Origin: Chloroflexota bacterium
Lineage (GTDB): Bacteria; Chloroflexota; Dehalococcoidia; Bin125
Assembly: GCA_009838915.1 (NCBI GenBank)
Contig: VXQT01000002.1
Coordinates: 1-64,000, forward strand
DNA: 64,000 nucleotides
Reading direction: 5' to 3'
Position 1 is the first letter of the stretch, and each line of letters starts with the position of its first letter. Of this stretch, positions 49,757 to 59,250 are shown piece by piece. Under the pieces are notes generated by a model, which saw only the letters and a list, made by a program, of their open reading frames with translations, was not told where the DNA came from and made no database searches. The translations under genes were made by a program, and so were the position numbers.

Positions 49757-50950
49757 ATGAGCCGGACGAGCGTCGAGCGACAACGCGAACGATCCGAGTG
49801 GATCGAGCGGGCCGAGTCTGTTGGCCCAACGCTGAGAGAGTTTGCGGCCGCATCGGCGAAGGGCAAAACCCTTGCGTCCGAGTCGGTCGCGGCCCTGGAA
49901 GACGCCGGACTGTTCACGATGGCGTCGCCGCTGGAGGTCGGCGGCTTCGACGTGCATCCTGCCACCCAGGTAGAGGCCTTCGAGCAGCTCGCCTCGGTCG
50001 ACGTCTCCAGCGGTTGGGTGGCGATGATCCAGGCGGAATCGCCCGCCATGGCAGCGTCGCATCTGCCCGACGGCATCGGGCTGGAAACAGTCTTCGGCGG
50101 GCAGTTTCCCCGGGTCGCCGGGACAGCCAATCCCGAAGGCGTCGCCACGGCGCAGTCGGATGGCAGATTCCGACTCAACGGCCGCTGGTCCTTCGCCAGC
50201 GGCATCCGTCATTGCGGATGGGTCCTGGCCAACGCGATGGTGCGCATGGAAGACGGCTCCCGGCCGACGGCTGCGGACGAGCTGCCGCCGGTCGTCGGGT
50301 CGCTGGTACCGCTGGAGCAGGTCGAAGTGGAGGACAGCTGGAACGTCATGGGACTGGAAGGCACGGGAAGCTGTCACTATCAGCTCCACGACGTGATCGT
50401 CGAGCGCCCCTTCATGACCTCGTTCGGCGGCGTCCACTCCTATCGCGGCGGTCCCTGGTTCGCCAACCCCACGATCACGTTTCTCAGCCCCGGACATACC
50501 GGCATCGCGCTGGGATCTGCGAAGCGCGCGCTCAACCTGCTGACCGGTGATGTCGGTAACCGCACACGATTCGGGCAGGCCAGCGCCGTCGCCGACCGCG
50601 GTGCGTTCCAGCGCGACTACGGCGAGATGTCGTGTCGCTACGAGGCGGCGCGCGCCTACGCGCTGTCCACGCTCGACGACGCGATGGCGCAGCGCGAGGT
50701 GGGCGAACCGATTACTCCCGACTACGACGCGCGGATTCGGGCCATGGTGACCTGGGTGACCGACACCTGCGTCGACGTGGTCCGGTTCGCCCATCACCAT
50801 GGCGGCGGCGCGGCGGCCTTCAGCGATAGTCCGCTGCAGCAGGTGCTGCGCGACATCCTCGTCGCGAGCCAGCACATCTTCGTTGCCGATGTCGCCTACG
50901 AGCGCACCGGCGCCTTCCGTCTCGGCCGAGAGGCCAAGGGCGGCTTCTAG
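49757..50950 (+). CDS. ACAD-fold flavin-dependent monooxygenase-like protein 3
   Basis: This 397-aa third paralogue is more divergent. It has LEVGGFDVHPATQVEAFEQLAS, RWSFASGIRHCGWVL, DSWNVMGLEGTGSCHYQLHD, AHHHGGGAAAFS and VLRDILVASQHIFV. The segment before GTG reads GLE rather than GMR, and FVADVAYERTGAFRLG ends the protein, so its pocket likely differs from copies 1 and 2. The stop overlaps the convergent CitE-like gene by 4 bp. Confidence 0.85.
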   Translation: MSRTSVERQRERSEWIERAESVGPTLREFAAASAKGKTLASESVAALEDAGLFTMASPLEVGGFDVHPATQVEAFEQLASVDVSSGWVAMIQAESPAMAASHLPDGIGLETVFGGQFPRVAGTANPEGVATAQSDGRFRLNGRWSFASGIRHCGWVLANAMVRMEDGSRPTAADELPPVVGSLVPLEQVEVEDSWNVMGLEGTGSCHYQLHDVIVERPFMTSFGGVHSYRGGPWFANPTITFLSPGHTGIALGSAKRALNLLTGDVGNRTRFGQASAVADRGAFQRDYGEMSCRYEAARAYALSTLDDAMAQREVGEPITPDYDARIRAMVTWVTDTCVDVVRFAHHHGGGAAAFSDSPLQQVLRDILVASQHIFVADVAYERTGAFRLGREAKGGF

Positions 50951-51837
50951 CGCGCCGATTCCATCGCCGCGATCTGCTCCGACCAGGCGAGGACGTTCTC
51001 GGCCTGTTCGAGGACCGGCTTGTCGATCATTTGGCCGTCCAAAGCGACCGCGCCGAGATTCTGCTCGACCCCGTCCTGGTACGCGTCGACCACCCGCCGG
51101 GCCCAGTCGACATCATCAGCCGGTGGGCTGAAGATTTGGTTCGCCGGTCCGAGCTGGTCGGGGTGGATGCAGAACTTGCCCTGGAAACCGATCTCTTTCA
51201 TCCGCCGGAGTTCGTCCTCGAAGCCTTCGGGATCGCGGATGTCGGTCCAGGGCGTGTCGAGCGGGACGACTCCGGCCGCATGAGCCGCGTTGACCGAGGC
51301 GCGGCGGGCCAGTTCCAGCTCCGCGCCGCCCTTGGTCCGGCGCACGCCGATGCTGACCGCGTAATCCTCCCCGCCGACGCAGATGCCTACCAGGCGCTCG
51401 GAGGCGGCGCAGATCTCGTAGGCGTTGGCGACCGCGTGCGCGTTCTCGATCCAGGCCGCCAGCTTGACCTGCCCGTCAGGCAGCCCTCGCGCGCGCTCGA
51501 GCAGGGTGAGATAGTCGTCGATCCGCTGGATGTCGCGAGCAGACTCGATCTTGGAGACGCTGACGCCGTCCAGCCAGGGTTGCACGATGGCATCGAGCTC
51601 CTGCTCGATCAACCCGGTGTCGTACCCGTTGGTGCGGACGAACACTTGGCGGCCGCGCTTGGGGAAGTCCGGCAGGACGCGACAGAGCAGATCTCGGGCC
51701 GCCGGTTTGTCGTCCCAGGCGACCGAATCCTCCAGATCGAAGCAGAGCACGTCCGCTTCGGCGTCGCGCGCTTTCTCGATGAAACGCTCGCGAATGCCAG
51801 GCACCGACAACATCGATCGCATCACGGTGGCTGCCAC
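50947..51837 (-). CDS. HpcH/HpaI aldolase/citrate lyase beta (CitE-like) protein
   Basis: This 296-aa TIM-barrel lyase is of the CitE/malyl-CoA type. It has MLSVPGIRERFIEKA, CFDLEDSVAWDDKPAAR, VRTNGYDT, VSVSKIES, the metal-binding Glu in WIENAHAVANAYEI, GGEDYAVSIG and GKFCIHPDQLGPANQIFSP. All the core residues of CitE-like lyases are present, so it could cleave or form a beta-hydroxyacyl-CoA or -acid. It starts with GTG in the stop of the next gene (TAGTG). The neighbouring acyl-CoA genes make a CoA substrate plausible. Confidence 0.9.
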   Translation of the reverse strand: MAATVMRSMLSVPGIRERFIEKARDAEADVLCFDLEDSVAWDDKPAARDLLCRVLPDFPKRGRQVFVRTNGYDTGLIEQELDAIVQPWLDGVSVSKIESARDIQRIDDYLTLLERARGLPDGQVKLAAWIENAHAVANAYEICAASERLVGICVGGEDYAVSIGVRRTKGGAELELARRASVNAAHAAGVVPLDTPWTDIRDPEGFEDELRRMKEIGFQGKFCIHPDQLGPANQIFSPPADDVDWARRVVDAYQDGVEQNLGAVALDGQMIDKPVLEQAENVLAWSEQIAAMESAR

Positions 51838-52538
51838 TACGATTCCTCCTCCTGCTCGCCGTCTTCCGATTCCGGCCGCGTGAAGACTGCCCGAAGCCCG
51901 GCAAGATCCTCAGGATCTCCGGTGGCGCAGCCGCGGAACCCGAGCGACGCGGCGTATCCGGCGTCGGGCGGCGAGCCGTAGACCACCGGCAGATCGAACG
52001 CCGCGGCCGTCATCACGACCTGCGCGGCTGCGGCGGAGACCGTGGGGCTGTCGGGCGGCACGCCCAGCGACTCGGCCATTTCGACGTGGTTGAATGCAAT
52101 CCAGGTCATCCGGTCGGCGGAGTCGCGCATCGCCGCGAGCGCATCGGACATGATGTTGATCGCGCGCGGATCGTGAAAACCCACCGCCATCGCTGTTAGA
52201 CCAGGACGGATGCCTGCGCGAATCTCCAGTTCCTCCAACACGCCCTCGAGGTAGCGAAGCTGATCGACGCTCGACGCCCGTTGCACGGCGACGCCGTAGA
52301 CGCCGGGTCGCAGCGCCGACTGCAGGTACCTCCGCGCCAGCCCGGAATCGAGCGGCGGAATCACTACGTAGACCGGCCGGCCCAGCTCGATCGCCGCTGC
52401 CACACGCTCGGCTGCGGCGCTGTAACCATCTTCGTCCTGCGGGAACACGATGATCACCGCGTCGGCGTGCTCGACATCGGTCTCGGTTGGCAGCGGCGAA
52501 TCGGGCAGCACGGCCAGCAGTGCGCGGACATCATCCAT
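51837..52538 (-). CDS. Degenerate CitE-like paralogue
   Basis: This 233-aa protein has no obvious catalytic motif, but its middle aligns with CitE: GVYGVAVQRASSVDQLRYLEGVLEELE stands where CitE has the strand, PKV/SKI and the lE helix, and GLTAMAVGFHDPRAINIMSD replaces the metal-binding IE-x-x-x-A-x-x-N strand. The Glu, the Arg of VRxN and the ED of GGED are all absent. It ends in an acidic tail. It is encoded upstream of, and coupled to, the intact CitE-like gene, so it may form a pseudo-enzyme subunit. This relationship is inferred by eye and needs a profile test. Confidence 0.6.
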   Translation of the reverse strand: MDDVRALLAVLPDSPLPTETDVEHADAVIIVFPQDEDGYSAAAERVAAAIELGRPVYVVIPPLDSGLARRYLQSALRPGVYGVAVQRASSVDQLRYLEGVLEELEIRAGIRPGLTAMAVGFHDPRAINIMSDALAAMRDSADRMTWIAFNHVEMAESLGVPPDSPTVSAAAAQVVMTAAAFDLPVVYGSPPDAGYAASLGFRGCATGDPEDLAGLRAVFTRPESEDGEQEEES

Positions 52539-52569
52539 GGCGTCAATCCATCATGCCATCTTGCGGTCG

Positions 52570-53892
52570 TCAGTTGGGGCTGAATCCGTCGATCCGCGCG
52601 AGCAGCTCGTCCTGTTGATCGAAGGGACCGACCACGGCGCCGGCGAGATTGCCCTCGCGCACGACTCGTTGTGCGATGCGTTGGATGTCGGCCGCCGTGA
52701 CGGCTTCGTAGCCGGCGATGGTCTCCTCTACCGGTTCGATAAAGCCATTCGAGAGCAGCATTCCGCCGGCCCGGTGACACCAGCTCGCCGCCGCATCAAG
52801 CCCTAGCCGGAACGAACCGACGGCGTGCTCCCGCACCCGTTCCAACTCCTCCTCCTCGACCGGCTCCGAGGTCAGCTTGCGCAGTTCGTCCAGGGCCACA
52901 TCCACGGTCTCCAGCACATGATCGGCGGTCACGCCTGCCATGATCGACAGGTGTCCCGCGTCGGCGAACGCCGTCGGATGCGAACCAACCGAGTAGGCCA
53001 ATCCACGCTTCTCGCGAATCTCGGTGAACAGCCGCGAACTCATGCCGCCGCCCAGCACCTCGTTGAGCAGCGTCATCGCGTACCGATCCGGGTCCAGCCG
53101 GTGAATCGACCTCAAGGCGAGCGCCAGGTTGCACTGCTTGAGATCGCGCACCTCGACCTGCGCCGGAGCGTCGGACATCGCGTTCTGGGCCGCAGATCGC
53201 GCCGGCGTCTCCTCAGCAGCGCGCTCCGACCAGCCGTCGCCCCAGTGTCGCTCGGCCAGCTCGACCACTTCCTCCGGCTCGACGTTGCCCGCGACCGAGA
53301 GCACGATGTTGGACGGTCGATAGAACGTCTCGATGTGCTCGGCCAGATGCTCGCGAGTCACTGCCCCGACCGACTCCAGATCGCCGGCGATCTCCCAGCC
53401 CAGCGGTTGTTCACCGTACGTAGCCTGGGTCAAGAGTTGCGACACTCGTTGCCCCGGCTGATCGTGGGCGCGGCGAATCTCCGAGCAAATCACCGTGCGC
53501 TCGCGTTCGATCTCCGATTCAGCCAGCAAGGAATGGCGTACGGAGTCGGCGAGCACGTCCATGGCCAGCGTCAAACGGTCGAACGGCACCCGGTTCCAGT
53601 AGCAGGTCAGTTCACGCGACGTGAACGCGTTCAGCGATCCGCCCGCGCCCTCGATCGCGGCTGAGATCGCCGTCGGCTCGGGACGCGACTCCGTTCCCTT
53701 GAACAGCATGTGCTCGAGGTAGTGCGACAGCCCCAGCGTCTCGCGCGCTTCGTCGCGCGACCCGACGCCGACATACGCCGCCAGCACTGCCGCCTGGGAG
53801 TGCGGAATCGCGGTTGCGACGACCCGCAACCCGTTGGGCAGGACATCAATCGTCGGTTCGACCGAGTGAGGCGCATCGCGAGAGTCGGGCAT
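52570..53892 (-). CDS. M16 family metallopeptidase
   Basis: This 440-aa processing-protease-like enzyme has the inverted zinc motif HYLEH (57-61), the downstream ligand Glu in RTVICSEIRRAHDQP, the structural GVGSRDE and LFTEIREKRGLAYSVGS of the second half. This is the M16B (PqqL/MPP/ymxG-like) plan of about 410-440 residues. It probably degrades peptides in the cytosol. In Bacillus a related gene lies after pnp; here it is elsewhere. Confidence 0.93.
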   Translation of the reverse strand: MPDSRDAPHSVEPTIDVLPNGLRVVATAIPHSQAAVLAAYVGVGSRDEARETLGLSHYLEHMLFKGTESRPEPTAISAAIEGAGGSLNAFTSRELTCYWNRVPFDRLTLAMDVLADSVRHSLLAESEIERERTVICSEIRRAHDQPGQRVSQLLTQATYGEQPLGWEIAGDLESVGAVTREHLAEHIETFYRPSNIVLSVAGNVEPEEVVELAERHWGDGWSERAAEETPARSAAQNAMSDAPAQVEVRDLKQCNLALALRSIHRLDPDRYAMTLLNEVLGGGMSSRLFTEIREKRGLAYSVGSHPTAFADAGHLSIMAGVTADHVLETVDVALDELRKLTSEPVEEEELERVREHAVGSFRLGLDAAASWCHRAGGMLLSNGFIEPVEETIAGYEAVTAADIQRIAQRVVREGNLAGAVVGPFDQQDELLARIDGFSPN

Positions 53893-53930
53893 ACGTCAGC
53901 ACAGCATACCCAAAGGCCGAGTCGTAGCAC

Positions 53931-54674
53931 TTACTCCGTGCCGACGCCCTGCAGGAAGACGAAGTCGCCATCCTGCGTGTTGCTTCTCACGTAGCCGTAG
54001 ACGGCGTAGATCGAGTACCCGTACGTCCTCGAGTCAACCGTGGATATATCGGTGTAGGAGGTCGCGTCCGACCCGACGCTGTGTTCGTCGCTCGTGAAGT
54101 CCTGTCCCAACTCGGGATGCGAGATCGTGTACCAGGAATCCCGCTCAATGACGTAGCCGCTGAGCGTCAGCGCAATGCCCGTCCAGGACAGCGTGGGCGC
54201 GATCCAGGCCAACTCGATGCCGCTAGTGGTTCGCGTCTTGGTCAGGCTGCCCGGTTTGGACACGCCGGGCGCGGTGACGGACACGGAATCGCTGGGACCG
54301 CTCGTTGAGTCTTCGCTGTAGACGGCGCTAACCCGGAATTCGTATGTCTGCTCCGTCATCAGCAACTCGGTCGAGGTGTACTCGGTGTCGCTGACATCCT
54401 CCGCGATCGTCGCCCAGTCACTGTCTCCGGCGGCGCTGGTCTTCCGCATCTCAACGTCGTATCCGGTCGGCGCATCCTCGCCCGGATCCAGCGTGGGGGC
54501 AGTCCAGGACAGCTCGATGCCGCCCGTCGCCACCGTCGCGGAGAGGCCGGTCGGCGCAGGTGGAGGATCACTCGCCTCTACGCCCGTTGCGATCAGCGAG
54601 CCGACGAGCAGCGCGGCCACCGCCAAGGCCAGAGCCCCAGCGCGCCGCACCTGGTGTCCGACAAGGTGGGTCAT
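53931..54674 (-). CDS. Secreted protein with two fibronectin type III domains
   Basis: This 247-aa protein has a signal peptide (about 1-35: Arg-rich start, hydrophobic ALALAVAALLVGSLIA and an ATGVEA-type cleavage site). Two Fn3 domains follow (about 40-140 and 143-243), each with GIELSW or GIELAW strands and a Y-x-F/Y-x-V-x-A-V-Y motif. There is no catalytic domain or anchor. Such proteins bind carbohydrate or cell surfaces, but this one is isolated. ATG 54674 has GGAG at 7 nt; the longer frame to 54788 precedes the signal. Confidence 0.82.
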   Translation of the reverse strand: MTHLVGHQVRRAGALALAVAALLVGSLIATGVEASDPPPAPTGLSATVATGGIELSWTAPTLDPGEDAPTGYDVEMRKTSAAGDSDWATIAEDVSDTEYTSTELLMTEQTYEFRVSAVYSEDSTSGPSDSVSVTAPGVSKPGSLTKTRTTSGIELAWIAPTLSWTGIALTLSGYVIERDSWYTISHPELGQDFTSDEHSVGSDATSYTDISTVDSRTYGYSIYAVYGYVRSNTQDGDFVFLQGVGTE

Positions 54675-54900
54675 GGCTCTCTCCATCCGCGTAGGGCAAA
54701 CTGCTAGGACAAATATATCTATCTCGACAAGTGATTGTGATGACTGATGAACCATAGTGAATATGGGAACACACCTATCTGTTTGCAATGTGACCGCATG
54801 GCTCCGAGTTTCAATCCCTGCGGCGAGTCTCTCGGGCGCCGGAGCGCGAGTGCTGGCCCTATCTTGACCGTGGCGGTGGTCGCAGACATCGGCCCGTCGA
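54675..54900. other. AT-richer divergent intergenic region
   Basis: The gap between divergent Fn3 and hypothetical genes contains the window's most AT-rich non-terminal stretch (54700-54790, with ATATAT and several TATNNT-like hexamers). It probably holds both promoters; none can be chosen with confidence. I see no gene. Confidence 0.5.
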
Positions 54901-55752
54901 ATGAGGAGGTCCGGCCTGCAGGCATTCGTCGACGCGCGCTACGAGTATCACTGGGCGCCGCTGCTCGGCTGCCTGGTCGGACAGCTTGATCATCTCGGCG
55001 CGGCGCAACCGAATCATGTCATCGGGGCGGTTACGGGCATCAGCTACCAGCCGCCGCAGGACGCTGAATTCCCAGCGCTGCTTGAAGACGGCCTCGCCTC
55101 ACTCGGTGTCTCCGCTCGGGTTACCTACCTCAGTCATCCCAATCGCCTGCAACGATTCCGCGCGCGCAGACGCATCCGCCGGGAGTTGCAAGCCAACCGC
55201 GCGGTCACGACGCATGGCGTCGGCGTCTCCGCGTTCGGTCCCGTCTGGGGACTGATCGTCGGCGTCGATGACGAGCGCGGTGCCTGGCGCCGCGACGGCC
55301 CGATGACCGAGCAGGTATCGCCCTGGCTTCCGGAGACAGAGTTCAACGCCTCGCCGGCTGTGATCGTCATTGCAGTCCGTCGCAGCGGCGAGCCTGCGGC
55401 GGAGCGGATCCCGCAGGTCGCCGTCGAGGCCATGACCAGGTCGCTCGATCGGGCCCGCGCCGACCTGCTCGACCGGATCGAGGTGCTGGACAGCTCAGTC
55501 GAGGTCGAGGCGCAGCGGTACTCCTACGAGGCCCAGGCGCTGGCCGCGAACTGGGGAGAGGCCGCCGCCTTCTGGCGCGAGTTCCGGCACGACCGTTACA
55601 CGCCGGCGGCTCAGCAGATGGCGGTCACGCTGTCTCGATTTGCGACGCTGTTTCCCTACCCGATGGGTGGCCAACCGAACAGTCCCGGCGTCCGCAGTGC
55701 CGCAGTCCACATTCTGCGCGATGCCGTCGACGCACTGACCACCGGCCGTTGA
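54901..55752 (+). CDS. Hypothetical protein, weakly BtrH/C39-like
   Basis: I do not recognise this 283-aa protein with certainty. The first half has WAPLLGCLVGQL, AVTGISYQPP and the segment WGLIVGVDDERGAWRRDGP, loosely reminiscent of BtrH-type or papain-like domains (Cys near the N-terminus, later His and a V-G-D-D motif). The second half is helical (EAMTRSLDRARADLLDRI) and ends in a helical bundle. There is no signal peptide or membrane helix. It precedes the MoaD-like gene on the same strand with a 33-bp gap. Confidence 0.55.
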   Translation: MRRSGLQAFVDARYEYHWAPLLGCLVGQLDHLGAAQPNHVIGAVTGISYQPPQDAEFPALLEDGLASLGVSARVTYLSHPNRLQRFRARRRIRRELQANRAVTTHGVGVSAFGPVWGLIVGVDDERGAWRRDGPMTEQVSPWLPETEFNASPAVIVIAVRRSGEPAAERIPQVAVEAMTRSLDRARADLLDRIEVLDSSVEVEAQRYSYEAQALAANWGEAAAFWREFRHDRYTPAAQQMAVTLSRFATLFPYPMGGQPNSPGVRSAAVHILRDAVDALTTGR

Positions 55753-55758
55753 TACACT
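55753..55758 (+). promoter_or_regulatory. Candidate -10 element of the moaD-like/pyrG operon
   Basis: TACACT lies 27 nt before ATG 55786. Confidence 0.35.
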
Positions 55759-55785
55759 CCCAACGAAACCGCTACGGAGTCCGCG

Positions 55786-56033
55786 ATGGCCATCAGCGTC
55801 AAGCTCTTCATGACTCTGGTTCCGCTCTCCAAATCAAAGAAGTCCAACCTCTCCGTCGACTGGTTCGACGGCATCACGGCCCAGCACATCCTCGAGGCGG
55901 AAGAGTTTTCCGAGCAGGACCAGGAAGCGATCGCGGTGGTGATCAACTCTGTGCAGGCCCAGCCGGACGACCCGCTCAACGACGGCGACGAGGTCGACCT
56001 GCTCGTCAACTTGCAAGGTGGATCAGCGAGACA

Positions 56034-56037
<4 letters not shown>
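55786..56037 (+). CDS. Small MoaD/ThiS-like (ubiquitin-fold) protein with C-terminal tail
   Basis: This 83-aa protein has the beta-grasp pattern of MoaD: AISVKLFMTLVP, VDWFDGITAQHIL, VVINSVQAQPDDPLNDGDEVDLL and NLQGG near the end. Sulfur carriers end in Gly-Gly; here Gly78-Gly79 are followed by four more residues (SARQ). The tail would have to be trimmed before thiocarboxylate formation, or the protein may not be a sulfur carrier. Its stop overlaps the GTG of pyrG by 4 bp. No MoaE, ThiF/MoeB or JAMM protease lies nearby. Confidence 0.75.
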
Positions 56038-57755
<1,718 letters not shown>

Positions 57756-57769
57756 GGGGGTCCCGCCGG

Positions 57770-58246
57770 ATGTCCGAGGACGACATCTTCCGCTTCCTCA
57801 CGACCGTCGCCGCGCTGATCTACGCCGGCGGCGTCGCTGCGTTGACCCTGGCCTTGACCCGCGCCTGGCAGACCGACGATCCGGTGGAACGGGACGTGCT
57901 CTTCCGCTCCGCCGATCGGGCGCACACGCGAATGCTGCTGCCCGGGATCATCGCCAGCGGGGTGCTGGGGGCCCTTTGGGGCATCCGTGCCGACGCCGTC
58001 GACCCGATCGAGACCGGTTGGCTGCTCGCCGTCGAAATCCTCTATCTGGTCTCGCTCTTCGTCCTGGTGCCAGGCATGTTCGCCGGCGTGCGGCGTGTAC
58101 GGCTACTCTCACTCCAGGCGCGCAAGACCGGTCAACTCTCGGACGAACTGATTGACGCCCTCAACGATCGAGGCCCACTCGTCTTCGCAGTCCTCATGGC
58201 GATCCTGCTGCCGATTCAGGTCGCGCTCGTTACCTTGCAGCCATAG
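57770..58246 (+). CDS. Four-helix membrane protein, DUF2269-like
   Basis: This 158-aa protein has four predicted transmembrane helices (RFLTTVAALIYAGGVAALTL, LLPGIIASGVLGALWG, LAVEILYLVSLFVLVPGM and PLVFAVLMAILLPIQVALV) with a cytosolic loop. The pattern resembles DUF2269/CopD-like integral membrane proteins, but the histidines of CopD are few. The function is unknown. It sits in the pyrG-fsa-rho run, with GAGGGGG before the ATG. Confidence 0.65.
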   Translation: MSEDDIFRFLTTVAALIYAGGVAALTLALTRAWQTDDPVERDVLFRSADRAHTRMLLPGIIASGVLGALWGIRADAVDPIETGWLLAVEILYLVSLFVLVPGMFAGVRRVRLLSLQARKTGQLSDELIDALNDRGPLVFAVLMAILLPIQVALVTLQP

Positions 58247-58269
58247 CCGGAGTAAAGGACCTCGACAAC

Positions 58270-58998
58270 ATGAAAATCTTCCTCGACACCGCCCGACTCG
58301 ACGAGATCCAGCAGGCTGTCGACTGGGGCGTCTGCGACGGCGTGACAACCAATCCCTCGCTCCACTCGCGAGCCGTCGCGCACGAAGGCGATCGCGCGCT
58401 CGAATACCGTGAACGCATCCTGCGCATTGCCGAGATGGTAGAGGGGCCGATCTCGGCCGAGTGCGTTACTCGAACCACGGCGGAACTGATCGAGGAAGCG
58501 CGCGAACTGGCAAGCTGGCATTCCAGCGTCGTCGTCAAGATCCCCATTGACGGCCCAGGTCTGGCCGCGATCAAATCACTCTCCGCGGAGGGCATCCGCA
58601 TCAACACCACGCTGATCTTCTCACTCAATCAGGCGCTGCTCGCCGCACGGGCCGGCGCGGCCTTCGTCTCGCCGTTCGTGGGTCGATTGGACGACATTGG
58701 CGAGGACGGCATTCAGCTTGTCGCCGACAGCGTGGAACTGCTCGATCGATTCAACTTGCCGGCGCAGGTGATTGCGGCGTCGCTGCGCAACACCGATCAC
58801 ACGGCCGAGGCGGCGCGAGTCGGCGCGCACATCGCCACGATCCCGTTCCCCGTGCTTGAGCAGATGCAGCAGCACCCGCTCACCGACAAGGGCATTCAGG
58901 CATTCCTCGACGACTGGCATGAGGCGCGGGCGCGGCTGGACGCGCAGGCGGACGCGCAACTCTCCGCGCAGCCCGAAGCGGCGCAGCCCGTGTCCTGA
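58270..58998 (+). CDS. fsa: Transaldolase-like fructose-6-phosphate aldolase
   Basis: This 242-aa class I aldolase is of the TalC/FSA type. It has MKIFLDTARLDEIQQAVDWG, GVTTNPSL, the Schiff-base Lys90 in VVKIPIDG, INTTLIFSLNQALLAARAG and SPFVGRLDDIG. It transfers or splits dihydroxyacetone units; in organisms without classical transaldolase the FSA-type protein can supply it. A C-terminal extension of about 25 residues is unusual (alternating Ala/Gln/Asp). AAGGA precedes the ATG. Confidence 0.92.
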   Translation: MKIFLDTARLDEIQQAVDWGVCDGVTTNPSLHSRAVAHEGDRALEYRERILRIAEMVEGPISAECVTRTTAELIEEARELASWHSSVVVKIPIDGPGLAAIKSLSAEGIRINTTLIFSLNQALLAARAGAAFVSPFVGRLDDIGEDGIQLVADSVELLDRFNLPAQVIAASLRNTDHTAEAARVGAHIATIPFPVLEQMQQHPLTDKGIQAFLDDWHEARARLDAQADAQLSAQPEAAQPVS

Positions 58999-59033
58999 TT
59001 GCCTTCCCTTCGCTCGACTGGAATCTGCGACTC

Positions 59034-59063
59034 TTGCCTTTGCGTCGCGCACAGGGCTAGGAT
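59034..59063 (+). promoter_or_regulatory. Candidate promoter of rho with long leader
   Basis: TTGCCT (59034-59039), 18-nt spacer, TAGGAT (59058-59063). The transcript would have a leader of about 180 nt before ATG 59251, consistent with attenuation control often described for rho genes. The remaining 190 bp hold no gene; a short repeat-like GCGCACC/GCGCCA region lies near 59090. Confidence 0.5.
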
Positions 59064-59250
59064 TGGGGTTGTCCCGTTGAGTACGGCTCCCGCGCACCGC
59101 GCCAGACAACTGACACGGCGCCGTTGAGCGCGAAGCCCAGACCCGACCCAGACTGCCAACGTACGCTGTCCGTTCGCGCACCCGCAGACATCCAGACTGA
59201 GACGTGACTTAACTCCGAGCACGCAGCATGCGCCGCACCCGAGGTAGCCG

